Source of the DNA: CAWFSE01 sp963697565
Lineage (GTDB): Bacteria > Actinomycetota > Actinomycetes > CAVWCF01
DNA length: 64,000 nt
Direction of reading: 5' to 3'
NCBI GenBank assembly: GCA_963697565.1
Contig: CAVOOM010000003.1
Location: 302,461 to 366,460, forward strand
A model generated the notes under the pieces. It ran no database searches, was not told where the DNA came from, and saw only the letters and a list, made by a program, of their open reading frames with translations. Positions 19,668 through 27,979 of this stretch are shown here, one piece after another; positions within the stretch are counted from its first letter, which is position 1, and every line of letters starts with the position of its first letter. The position numbers and the translations under genes were made by a program.

Positions 19668-20868
19668 TCAGGCGCAGGGCCCGGTCGACACCTCGGCGCG
19701 GGCCGACAGCCCGGCGCGCGCGGCCTCCTGCACGGCCGCGGCGGTGAGGGCGTAGCCGGTCTCGGCGTCCTCGGTGGAGGCGGCGAAGACGACGCCGAGC
19801 ACGGCGCCGGCGGCGTCCAGCAGCGGGCCGCCTGAGTTGCCCGGCCGCACCTCGGCCCGCAGCGCGTACACCTCGCGGGCGGCGGCGCGCTCGCCGTAGA
19901 TGTCCTCACCGACGGCGCGCACCGAACCGCGGACGCGGGCGGGCGTGGCCGTGAGCGGGCCGTCCTCCGGGAAGCCCGCCACCACCGCGTCCTGGCCCCG
20001 CTCGGCGGGCGCGGCGGCGAAGCCGAGCGAGGGCGCGTTGAGGCGGGGGATCCGAAGCACGGCGACGTCCAGCGACGGGTCGAACACGACGACCGTCGCG
20101 CGCACCGCCCGACCGGTGCCTGCGATGCTCACGGTCGGCTCGCTGACGCCGGCCACCACGTGCGCGTTGGTCATCACCAGTCCGTCGGCGTAGACGAAGC
20201 CGCTGCCCTCGAGGCCCGCGCGGCACGAGCGCGCGACGCCCTCGACCTTGACCAGGCTCGTCTTCGACCGGGCGACGACGGGGTCGGCCAGGGTCGGGTC
20301 GGGCTCGTCGACCGGCGTGATCAGCTCGCCGGCGAACGGCTGGAACACCCGTGGGAAGCCGCTGGAGTCCAGCAGCCCCTCGACCCCGTCGAGGAGCTGG
20401 CCGGCGTCGGCGGGGATGGCGGCGTCGACGGCCGCCAGCAGCCGCGAGCGCTCGACCCAGCCGCTCACCGGCGGCCCGAAGGACTGCACCAGGATGCTGG
20501 CCAGCAGCCAGACCCCGACGAGCAGGCCGGCGACCGACGCGAGCGAGCCGCCCGCGGCGTCGGCCACCCGCGCCGGGTGCCACGTCACCCGCTCGCGCAG
20601 CCTGCCCGCGGCAACCCCGGCGATCACCTGGGCGAGCAGCGCCGAGCCCAGCACGATGCCGATGCCCGCAGCCGTCGTGCCGAGCCCCTCGTCCCACCCC
20701 TCAAGCACCCGCGGGGCGACCCACAGCCCGGCGATCCCGCCGATGATGAAGCCGACGAGCCCGGCGGCCCCGACGATGAGCCCTTGCCGGTAGCCGGTGA
20801 TCGCCACCAGCGACGATCCCGACGATCAGGACGATGTCGAGTCCGCCGAGATCGGACAGCGCCCCCAT
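19668..20868 (-). CDS. marP: MarP-type membrane serine protease; frame break near 20808
   Basis: A trypsin-fold protease behind four N-terminal membrane helices (CvpA-like). The catalytic triad is visible as TNAHVVAG (His), DPSLDVAVLRIP (Asp) and RPGNSGGPLLD (Ser). In Mycobacterium tuberculosis the homologue is a periplasmic protease required for acid resistance. The start is ATG at 20868, touching the stop of the Nudix gene, and encodes MGALSDLGGLDIVLIVGIVA. A single extra base near 20808 then displaces the frame; removing it joins to VAITGYRQGLIVGAAGL. Starting instead at the GTG at 20807 would lose most of the first helix. Third gene of the nth-nudix-marP operon. Confidence 0.88.
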
Positions 20869-21543
20869 CTAGAGCCGTCCCGCCGCGTCGGGGGGCAGGT
20901 CCTCGGTCCGGTCGCGGTCCCACGGGCGCTCCCACCCGGCGAGCCACAGCATCCGGTCGAGCAGCCCCGCGGTGAAGCCCCAGACCACCATGCCGCGCAC
21001 CCCGAACGCGGGCCCGACGTACCCCGAGGGGTGCCGCACCTGGAACCGGTGGGCGGGCTCGAGCAGCTCCTCCAGCGGCACCCGGTGCACGGCCGCGACC
21101 TCGGCCGGGTCGCGCGCCCACACCGGCGAGGGCTCCCGCCACCAGCCGAGCACGGGGGTGACCACGAAGCCGCTCGGGGGCAGCCACAGCTGGGGCAGGG
21201 CGGCGAAGACCTCGACGCCGGAAGGGTCAACGCCCGTCTCCTCGTGCGCCTCGCGCAGGGCGGCGGCCACCGGCCCGTCGTCCTCCGGGTCCAGCGCGCC
21301 GCCGGGAAAGGCCGGCTGCCCGGCGTGCGAGCGCATGTCCGGGGCGCGCTCGATGAGGAGCAGGTCAGGGCCGGACTCCCCCTCCCCGAGCAGGATCAGC
21401 ACGGCGCCCGGCCGGCCGCCCGTCGCGGGCGGCAGGAACCGCGAGATCTCCTCGGGACGCACGCGGGCCGCCGCCTGCGCCAGCGGGCGCAGCCACTCGG
21501 GCAGGCCACCGATCGAGGCCAGCGCCGGAGCCGGGCCGCTCAC
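20869..21543 (-). CDS. Nudix hydrolase, CoA pyrophosphatase-like
   Basis: A 224-residue hydrolase. The Nudix box begins GGALDPEDDGPVAAALREAH and continues with EETGV. The preceding HAGQPAFPGG is typical of the NudL/CoA-pyrophosphatase group, which splits CoA into 4'-phosphopantetheine and 3',5'-ADP; that activity is inferred from family only. The GTG start overlaps the nth stop (GTGA), and the stop touches the marP start, so the three genes are one transcription unit. The same trio occurs in mycobacteria. Confidence 0.9.
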   Translation of the reverse strand: MSGPAPALASIGGLPEWLRPLAQAAARVRPEEISRFLPPATGGRPGAVLILLGEGESGPDLLLIERAPDMRSHAGQPAFPGGALDPEDDGPVAAALREAHEETGVDPSGVEVFAALPQLWLPPSGFVVTPVLGWWREPSPVWARDPAEVAAVHRVPLEELLEPAHRFQVRHPSGYVGPAFGVRGMVVWGFTAGLLDRMLWLAGWERPWDRDRTEDLPPDAAGRL

Positions 21544-22358
21544 CGGGCCACCCCCGGCGCCGCGCCCACCCCGGGAGGGCCGAGGTCCTCCCCGAGGTCG
21601 GCGAGGTCCTCGACCTCGAGTGCGGCAGCCGGACCGGACTTCACGAGTCGGGCCGCCTTGGCCGGGTCGGTCTCGCCCTCGCCGTACGCCGGGCACCAGG
21701 CCGCCACCGGGCAGGCGCCGCAGGCCGGTCGCCGGGCGAAGCAGCGGCGCCGGCCGTGCCAGATCAGCGTGTGCGACAGCTGGGTCCAGTCCCGGCGCGG
21801 GATCAGGGCCCCGATCTCGGCCTCGGCGCGCACCGGGTCGACCTCCTGGGTCCAGCCGAGCCGCCGGGCGAGCCGGCCCACATGGGTGTCGACCGTGATC
21901 CCCGGCACCCCGAAGGCGTTGCCCAGCACGACGTTCGCGGTCTTGCGGCCGACACCGGGCAGCGTCACCAGGTCGCGCAGCCGCCTCGGCACCTCGCCGT
22001 CGAACCGCTCGCAGAGCGCCTGCCCGAGGCCCAGGATGCTCGTCGCCTTGTTGCGGTAGAAGCCGGTCGGCCGGATCAGCGCCTCCAGCTCGGCGCGGTC
22101 GGCGGCCGCGTACGCCGCGGCGGTGGGGTAGCGCGCGAAGAGCGCCGGCGTCACGGCGTTCACCCGCACATCCGTGCACTGCGCCGACAGCACGGTCGCC
22201 ACCAGCAGCTGCAGCGGGTCGGCGAAATCGAGCTCGCAGTGCGCGTCCGGGTAGGTCTCGGCGAGCACGCGGTACGTGCGGCGGGCGCGGCGGACCAGCG
22301 CCGTGCGCGACTCCGGGCCTCGGGGCGGCCGGGCCGCGCGTCGAGGGGCTGCCGTCAC
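21540..22358 (-). CDS. nth: Endonuclease III
   Basis: DNA glycosylase/AP lyase that removes oxidised pyrimidines. The helix-hairpin-helix LPGVGRKTANVVLGNAFG supplies the catalytic lysine, VDTHVGRLARRLG holds the catalytic aspartate, and the iron-sulfur cluster cysteines are spaced C-x6-C-x2-C-x5-C in CFARRPACGACPVAAWC. The GTG at 22358 is chosen because a -10 box lies six bases upstream and the next residues fit the family; an ATG at 22427 would place the start upstream of that promoter. A 45-residue acidic tail follows the cluster. Confidence 0.96.
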   Translation of the reverse strand: MTAAPRRAARPPRGPESRTALVRRARRTYRVLAETYPDAHCELDFADPLQLLVATVLSAQCTDVRVNAVTPALFARYPTAAAYAAADRAELEALIRPTGFYRNKATSILGLGQALCERFDGEVPRRLRDLVTLPGVGRKTANVVLGNAFGVPGITVDTHVGRLARRLGWTQEVDPVRAEAEIGALIPRRDWTQLSHTLIWHGRRRCFARRPACGACPVAAWCPAYGEGETDPAKAARLVKSGPAAALEVEDLADLGEDLGPPGVGAAPGVAR

Positions 22359-22364
22359 CCGGCC

Positions 22365-22370
22365 AGCGTA
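22365..22370 (-). promoter_or_regulatory. -10 box for the nth-nudix-marP operon (leaderless)
   Basis: Minus-strand TACGCT ends six bases before the GTG of nth. This decides the nth start. Confidence 0.55.
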
Positions 22371-22540
22371 AGCGCAGCCGCGTGGAGGGCCGCTCGGGTG
22401 GCCCGTAAGGGTGAGACGGCCGCGCACGGCTCAAGGGCTAGCCGGACCCCGACGACGCCGCTTCTGACGGTGGGCCCATGCGGGGCCACCGAAGGGCCCC
22501 GGAGCGACCGGGACCACAACCGAGGAGGTGTGGCGCGGCG

Positions 22541-23083
22541 ATGGCGATGACGCCCACCGGGACCAGGGTCAAGCCGGCGCCACGACCGCAGCCGGAGCGC
22601 TCGGCGGAGTTCGCCCACCTGACCCTTGAGGCCCTCCGCGCGCACCGCCGGTCGCTCAGCGACGAGGAGGCCCGCGTCTCGTACTGGCGGCGCCTGGTGC
22701 AGGCGCGGCTGGACCTGCTCCGCGAGGCCGCCCGGTCCGGCTTGGCGGACGGCCGGGTCGAATCGCTGCGGGCCACCCTGACCGAGGTGCGGCCGCTGGG
22801 CGGGCGCACCTCCCACCAGGACCTGCTGCCCCCGGACGCCGCGCCCCCGCTGCCGGACCTCGACCGGCTGTGGGCCCGCCAGCCGCTCCCGGCCGACCCG
22901 GCCGACGCGGCCAACCTCGGCAAGGACCTCGCCTTCGCCGAGCTGCAGCTGTCCGCGTACCGCAACGCCCTGCACCGCCGCCTTGAGCTGGCGACCGGCG
23001 AGCTCATCGCGCGCTACCACGAGGACCCCCTGCTCTGCCTCTGCGCACTCCCCCTCGCCGATCCCGGCAGGCGCGCGAGCTGA
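22541..23083 (+). CDS. rsiG: RsiG/AmfC-type anti-sigma factor with cyclic-di-GMP motif
   Basis: A 180-residue helical protein. Residues Glu43, Ser47, Arg50, Gln54 and Asp58 exactly fit E-x3-S-x2-R-x3-Q-x3-D, the cyclic-di-GMP-binding signature of Streptomyces RsiG, which holds the sporulation sigma factor WhiG in an antiparallel coiled coil. A second helix has a degenerate copy at Glu134, Ser138, Arg141, His145 and Glu149. A proline-rich loop (about 86-122) separates the helices. GAGGAGG lies about twelve bases before the ATG, a little far, and ATG at 22547 is an alternative. Older annotations call the family aerial mycelium formation protein. It lies between nth and crp; no whiG or cyclase for cyclic-di-GMP is in the window. 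Confidence 0.85.
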   Translation: MAMTPTGTRVKPAPRPQPERSAEFAHLTLEALRAHRRSLSDEEARVSYWRRLVQARLDLLREAARSGLADGRVESLRATLTEVRPLGGRTSHQDLLPPDAAPPLPDLDRLWARQPLPADPADAANLGKDLAFAELQLSAYRNALHRRLELATGELIARYHEDPLLCLCALPLADPGRRAS

Positions 23084-23189
23084 GCCCGCCGCGGGCCGCC
23101 CGCATGCCAGACTGACCCCGCGCCGATCTGATGCGCACCGCGGCCGACCCGGCCCGGGATCGGGCGCAGAAGCAGCCGGGAGGGATCAC

Positions 23190-23913
23190 GTGGCCGACGC
23201 CGACGACCTGCAGGCGGGGGACGCCGTGCAGGACGGACCCGACGACGTGCTGTCGCAGGCCCCGCTCTTCGCCGGGCTCGACGACGAGGCGGCGGCGGCC
23301 CTCCGCTCGACGATGGCCCCGGTGACCGTCGCCCGAGGTGACGTCGTGTTCCTCGAGGGCGAGCGAGGGCGACCGGCTCTACGTCGTGGTCGACGGCAAG
23401 ATCAAGCTGGGCGTGACGTCCACCGACGGCCGGGAGAACCTGCTGGCCGTGCTGGGCCCGAGCGAGATGTTCGGCGAGCTGTCGCTGTTCGACCCAGGCC
23501 CGCGGACGGCGACGGCGACCGCCCTCACCGACGCGACCCTGGCCGGGCTCGGCCACCAGGACCTCGTCGCCTGGCTGACCGGCCGGCCGGAGGTCGCGCA
23601 GGCGCTCCTGAAGGCGCTCGCGCAGCGGCTCCGGCGTACCAACGAGGCGATGAGCGACCTCGTCTTCTCCGACGTGCCCGGGCGGGTCGCCAAGGCGCTG
23701 CTCGACCTCGGCGAGAAGTTCGGCGAGGTCGAGGGCGACGGGCTGCGGGTCACCCACGACATGACCCAGGAGGAGCTCGCGCAGCTCGTCGGAGCCTCCC
23801 GCGAGACGGTCAACAAGGCGCTGGCCGACTTCGCCAGCCGCGGCTGGCTGACCCTTGAGCCGCGCTCGGTGCTGCTGCTCGACGTCGACCGCCTGCAGCG
23901 CCGCGCCCGCTAG
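23190..23913 (+). CDS. crp: Crp/Fnr-family transcription regulator; frame break at 23364
   Basis: A cAMP-receptor-type regulator, about 240 residues. The cyclic-nucleotide pocket reads FGELSLFDPGPRTATATA with the arginine and threonine that contact the phosphate, and the winged helix is MTQEELAQLVGASRETVNKA. The GTG at 23190 has GGGAGGG upstream. An extra C at 23364 breaks the frame: without it the sequence is LEGEEGDRLYVVVDGKIKLG, exactly as in homologues. It sits beside nth as in mycobacteria and Streptomyces, where Crp controls central metabolism and spore germination. A class III cyclase at 57 kb could supply its ligand. Confidence 0.92.
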
Positions 23914-24768
23914 CCCCCGGCGGCGGGCCGGACGCCGAGGTACGCCAGCTGGGCGGCGACGCTGAGGGCGGCGGCCGGCCACAGCGCTCGGTCCACCTCG
24001 GCGTACACCGAGGCCACCACGGACTCCACCGAGGTGCGCCCCTCGGCCACCGCGGCCGCGACCTGCGCCAGCCGCTCCTCCCGGTGGGCGAGGTACGCCG
24101 CGAGCACACCCGGCAGATCGCCGAGCGCCGGCCCGTGCCCGGGCAGCAGGAGGCGCAGCCCGAGAGCGGCCGACTCATCCTGCAGCCGGCGCAGCGAGTC
24201 GAGGTAGTCGCCGAGCCGGCCCTCGGGGTGGGCGACCACCGAGGTGCCGCGGCCCAGGACGGTGTCGCCGGTCAGCAGCGCCCCGTCCGCCGGCAGCACG
24301 AACGACAGCGAGTCGCCGCTGTGGCCGGGGGTCGCGACCACGCGCACCTCCAGGCCGTCCACCTCGACGACATCGCCGCCGGCCAGCCCCTCGTCACCGA
24401 GCCGGCAGGCCGGGTCGAGGGCGCGCACGGGCGCGGCGGCCCGCTCGGCCAGGGCGCGCGCGCCCTCCGCGTGGTCGGCGTGGCCGTGGGTGAGCAGCAC
24501 CATCGCCAGCCGTCGGCCGCCCTCGGTGGCCGCCGCGAGCACCCGGTCGAGGTGCGCGCCGTCGCGGGCCCGGGGTCGACGACCACCGAACGCCCGCCCG
24601 CGGCGGCGAGCACCCAGGTGTTGGTGCCGTCGAGGGTCAGCGGTCCGGGGTTCGGCGCCAGCACGCAGGTCGCGTGGCCGCCGACCGCCCCCCCGGTCCA
24701 AGGCCGCGCCCAGCCGCCGATCCCGCCGCCACCGCCCCCGACCGCCTCACCGCTCCCGGACCGCTCAC
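23910..24768 (-). CDS. Metallo-beta-lactamase-fold hydrolase; two frame breaks
   Basis: A glyoxalase II/RNase Z-like metal-dependent hydrolase. Metal ligands are in LLTHGHADHAEGARALAE, VVATPGHSGDSLSF and LLTGDTVLG, with the final histidine in LLLPGHGPALGD. The N-terminal strand LAPNPGPLTLDGTNTWVLAA is in another frame. The frame changes near 24565, inside VVVDPGP/DGAHLDRV, and again before 24690 near a run of seven G, so no uninterrupted start is visible. The best candidate is the GTG at 24768, overlapping the stop of the Nudix gene. The same pair occurs beside crp in mycobacteria. The substrate is unknown. Confidence 0.8.
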
Positions 24769-25355
24769 CAGACCACCTCGACCCCGCCCGGCAGCACGAT
24801 CCGCACCCGGTCGCCGTCCACCACCAGCTCCGGCTCGAGCGGCCCCGGCATCTGCGGGGGCGCCGCCGCGAGCACGGCCGCCACGGTGGCGTACCGCGCC
24901 AGCTGGCGCAGGGTCACCGCGGTCGGGGGCATCAGCAGGTGCGCCCGCGCCTCCCAGTCCGCGACCGCCCGCGCGGGGGTCGACCACCAGGCCTCCACCG
25001 CCTCGGTCCCGCGCGCCTCGGCGTCCTGCCCGGCCGGCAGCGCGGCCACGTAGAAGCGGGTGTCGTACCGCCGCGGCTCACCCTCCGGCGTGATCCAACG
25101 CGCCCACGGCAGCAGCGCCCCCGCCTCGACCTCGACCCCGCACTCCTCGGCCGCCTCGCGGGCCGCGGTGTGCTCCAGGCTGGTGTCGCCCGGCTCGGCG
25201 CGCCCGCCGGGGAAGACCACGAACCCCGCGGCGAACGCCATCGTGGTCGCCCGCCGCATCAGCCAGACCTCGAGCCCCGCGGCGCCGTCCCGCAGCAGCA
25301 CGAGGGTCGCCGCGTCGCGAGGCCGCGCGGCGGGCGGGCCGGTTCGCTCGGACAT
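24765..25355 (-). CDS. Nudix hydrolase
   Basis: A 196-residue Nudix protein with the box beginning GGRAEPGDTSLEHTAAREAA and continuing ECGVEV, preceded by AAGFVVFPGG. The domain organisation resembles actinobacterial proteins annotated as NUDT19-like/acyl-CoA-type hydrolases, but substrate is not predictable. The ATG at 25355 is preferred over an open extension to 25448 because a -10 box sits seven bases upstream. Its stop overlaps the start of the metallo-beta-lactamase-fold gene, so the two are co-transcribed. Confidence 0.87.
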   Translation of the reverse strand: MSERTGPPAARPRDAATLVLLRDGAAGLEVWLMRRATTMAFAAGFVVFPGGRAEPGDTSLEHTAAREAAEECGVEVEAGALLPWARWITPEGEPRRYDTRFYVAALPAGQDAEARGTEAVEAWWSTPARAVADWEARAHLLMPPTAVTLRQLARYATVAAVLAAAPPQMPGPLEPELVVDGDRVRIVLPGGVEVVW

Positions 25356-25362
25356 GGTCTCG

Positions 25363-25368
25363 ATCGTA
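25363..25368 (-). promoter_or_regulatory. -10 box for the Nudix/hydrolase operon (leaderless)
   Basis: Minus-strand TACGAT ends seven bases before the ATG at 25355 and decides that start. Confidence 0.55.
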
Positions 25369-25534
25369 CGGAGCCGCGGGTAGCGTGGGCGCCGCGCACG
25401 GGGGTGCGTGCTGGTGGGGGTAGCACGGGGGTGGCAGATGGGCGACATCGCGGCGGAGTCCGGCGCCGAGAGCCAGGCGACCGGGTCCCCGGCCGCCGGG
25501 GCGCTGCGAGCCGGAGCGGGCCGAGCCCGCCCCG

Positions 25535-26272
25535 ATGTCGAAGGTCCGGTTCTCGCTTGAGGACCTCGCCAGCCGATCGGGCTTGAGCGCGCGCAACATC
25601 CGGGCCCACCAGACGCGCGGGCTGCTGGCCCCGCCCGAGACCGACGGTCGCCAGGCCTGGTACGGCGCCTCGCACCTGTCGCGGCTGCGGACGATCACGG
25701 CCTTGCAGCGGCGGGGTTTCAACCTCGCCGCCATTGAGCGGATGCTCGCCGAGGAGGGCGACATCGCCGAGCTGATGCTCCGGCGCCGGGGCCGCCCGGC
25801 CCGGTCCTCGTTGCGGGTCGACGACGACATCGCGGTGGCACCCGAGGCGATCGACGCCCTGCGCTTGACGAGCCCGGGCCTGCCTGAACGCCTCGAGGCC
25901 GCCGCCCTCATGAGCCGAGGCCCGGACGGCGCCTGGATGGTCAGCGCCGGGCTCGCGGCGCTGGCGGCCGCCCTCTGGGACCGAGGGGTCGACTGGGCTC
26001 GGCTCGACACGCCCGTGTCAGACGTGGGCGTGGCCGGCGCGAGCACCGCGAGGCTGCTGGCGGGCGAGCTGGTCGCCCTCGCCCGGGCCGACACCTCATC
26101 CGCCCACGAGGCCCGCCAGCGGATCGAGGGGCAGGCGGCGCTCGCCACGGCCTTCTGCACCATGATGTTCGAGGTGGCGCTGGTGCGCACGTTCCAAGAC
26201 GAGGTGGCGGTCCTGCTCGGCGGCGAGGGCGCCGGACCCGACGGCCAGGGCCGCCCGACGCAGAAGCGCTAG
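25535..26272 (+). CDS. MerR-family transcription regulator
   Basis: A 245-residue regulator. The N-terminal winged helix is FSLEDLASRSGLSARNIRAH followed by QTRGLLAPPETDGRQAWYG, a MerR DNA-binding domain. Residues 75 onward form an alanine-rich helical effector region without metal-binding cysteines, so it is not a classical metal sensor. The ATG at 25535 has no strong ribosome site; upstream in-frame codons are not supported by similarity. The target is unknown; it is convergent with ridA and the two stop codons overlap. Confidence 0.85.
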   Translation: MSKVRFSLEDLASRSGLSARNIRAHQTRGLLAPPETDGRQAWYGASHLSRLRTITALQRRGFNLAAIERMLAEEGDIAELMLRRRGRPARSSLRVDDDIAVAPEAIDALRLTSPGLPERLEAAALMSRGPDGAWMVSAGLAALAAALWDRGVDWARLDTPVSDVGVAGASTARLLAGELVALARADTSSAHEARQRIEGQAALATAFCTMMFEVALVRTFQDEVAVLLGGEGAGPDGQGRPTQKR

Positions 26273-26733
26273 TCCTCGACCTCGACGACCATCTCGACCT
26301 CGACCGGGGCGTCGAGCGGGAGCACCGCCACGCCGACCGCGCTGCGGGCATGCACCCCGAAGGCCCCGAACACCTCACCGATCAGCTCGCTCGCCCCGTT
26401 GACGACGCCCGGCTGGCCGGTGAAGGACGGGACGCTGGCGACGAACCCCACCACCTTGACCACGCGGGTGACGCGCCCCAGGTCGCCGATCTCGGCCTTG
26501 ACGGCGGCGATCGCGTTGAGCGCGCAGATCTGGGCGAGCTCCTTGGCCCGCTCCGGGGTCACCTCGGCGCCGACCTTGCCGGTGGCGGCGAGCTTGCCGT
26601 CGACCATCGGCAGCTGGCCGGAGGTCCAGACGAGGGTCCCGCTGCGGACCGCGGGGACGTACGCAGCGACCGGCGTGGCCGGCTGCGGGACCGACAGGCC
26701 GAGCGCGGCGAGGCGCTCCTCGGGTGTGCTCAC
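26269..26733 (-). CDS. RidA/YjgF-family protein
   Basis: A 154-residue enamine/imine deaminase-type protein; the family clears reactive 2-aminoacrylate and forms trimers. Typical features are SGTLVWTSGQLPMVDGKL near the N-terminus and QICALNAIAAVKAEIGDL in the middle. The usual substrate-binding arginine in the C-terminal half appears in VHARSAVGVAVLPLDAPVE. The GTG start overlaps the stop of the upstream DUF4177 gene. Its stop overlaps the stop of the convergent merR gene by two bases. Confidence 0.92.
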   Translation of the reverse strand: MSTPEERLAALGLSVPQPATPVAAYVPAVRSGTLVWTSGQLPMVDGKLAATGKVGAEVTPERAKELAQICALNAIAAVKAEIGDLGRVTRVVKVVGFVASVPSFTGQPGVVNGASELIGEVFGAFGVHARSAVGVAVLPLDAPVEVEMVVEVED

Positions 26734-26885
26734 GTCCGCTCCCGCTTGAGGTAGGCGACGAGTTGCTCGGAGTTCGGGCCCGGGACGACCTGGACGAGCT
26801 CCCAGCCGTCCTGCCCCCAGGTGTCGAGGATCTGCTTGGTCGCGTGCACCAGCAGCGGCACGGTCGCGTACTCCCAGGTGGCCAT
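26730..26885 (-). CDS. Small DUF4177-type protein, 51 residues
   Basis: A gene too short for most callers: it encodes MATWEYATVPLLVHATKQIL, then DTWGQDGWELVQVVPGPNSE and ends QLVAYLKRERT. The WEY...GWELV core is the DUF4177 pattern. GTGA overlap with ridA and a -10 box six bases upstream make it the first gene of a two-gene operon. The same small gene precedes the RidA homologue in mycobacteria. No signal peptide or membrane segment is present; function unknown. Confidence 0.85.
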   Translation of the reverse strand: MATWEYATVPLLVHATKQILDTWGQDGWELVQVVPGPNSEQLVAYLKRERT

Positions 26886-26891
26886 GCGGGC

Positions 26892-26897
26892 ACCTTA
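26892..26897 (-). promoter_or_regulatory. -10 box for the DUF4177-ridA operon (leaderless)
   Basis: Minus-strand TAAGGT ends six bases before the ATG at 26885, back-to-back with the arsA promoter. Confidence 0.5.
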
Positions 26898-26922
26898 GGA
26901 CCCATGGCGGCCTCCGTCGATC

Positions 26923-26928
26923 TAGGGT
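26923..26928 (+). promoter_or_regulatory. -10 box for the ArsA-like pair (leaderless)
   Basis: TAGGGT ends six bases before the GTG at 26935. Confidence 0.55.
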
Positions 26929-26934
26929 CGAGGC

Positions 26935-27979
26935 GTGAGCGAGTACGGCGCCCCCGCGCGGACGGGACTCGCGGCCTCATGGCCGGGTGTCGAACTGCAC
27001 GTGATCACCGGAAAGGGCGGCACCGGCAAGACCACCGTCGCGGCCGCGCTGGCCCTCGCGCTCGCTGCGGGGGGCCGCACCACGCTGCTGCTGCGAGGTG
27101 GAGGGCCGCCAGGGCATCGCCCAGCTCTTCGACGAGCCGCCGCTGCCGTACGAGGAGCGCAAGGTCGCGGTCGCCCCCGGCGGCGGCGACGTCTACGCCC
27201 TGGCCGTCGACACCAAGGGCGCCATGCTCGAGTACCTCGAGATGTTCTACCGGCTGGGCCGGGCCGGCCGGCTGCTGGAGAAGGCCGGCGCGATCGACTT
27301 CGCCACCACGATCGCGCCCGGGCTGCGCGACGTGCTGCTCACCGGCAAGGTGTACGAATCGGTGGGGGCCCGGCGCGGCGGGCGGCGCCGCTACGACGCC
27401 GTGGTGATGGACGCACCGCCGACCGGGCGGATCGGCCGCTTCCTCAACGTGAACTCCGAGGTCTCCGGCCTGGCCAAGGTCGGCCCGATCCGCAACCAGG
27501 CCGACTCGATCATGACCCTGCTGCACTCCCCGCGGACGCTGGTGCACCTGGTCACGCTCCTTGAGGAGATGCCGACCCAGGAGACGCTGGACGCCACCGC
27601 CGAGCTCGCCGGGCTCGGACTTCGGGTCGGCACCGTCTTCGTCAACCGGGTGCGCCGGGCGCCGCTGAGCCAGGCCGAGCTGGCCTCCGCCGCCAAGCGG
27701 ACCCTGGACGAGTCGGCCATCGCCGCCGGCCTGCGGGCCGGCGGCCTGGAGGCCCCCACGCACCCGCCGGAGGCGCTCGCCGCCGAACTCGCCGAGGAGG
27801 CCGCCCAACTGGCCGAGCGGGTCGCGCTTGAGCGGCGCGAGCGGCGCCGGCTGGCCGCCTCCGGGCACCCGGTCGTCGAGCTGCCGATGCTGCCCGACGG
27901 CATCGACCTCGGCGGCCTGTACGAGCTGGCCGAGCGGCTCGTCGACGCGCCGGCCCTCACCCGGAAAGCGACGCCATGA
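26935..27979 (+). CDS. ArsA/Get3-like ATPase, first of a pair; frame break at 27094
   Basis: A SIMIBI-class ATPase of about 348 residues. The deviant P-loop is VITGKGGTGKTTVAAALALA and the switch region is VVMDAPPTGRIGRFLNVN. An extra C at 27094 splits the frame; without it the text runs TTLLLEVEGRQGIAQLFDEP, exactly the family pattern. There are no arsenite-binding cysteines in the ArsA arrangement, so arsenic transport is unlikely. Actinobacteria have a conserved two-gene pair of this kind next to WblA/WhiB4; in mycobacteria the pair affects envelope lipids and stress resistance. The stop overlaps the second gene (ATGA). Confidence 0.92.
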
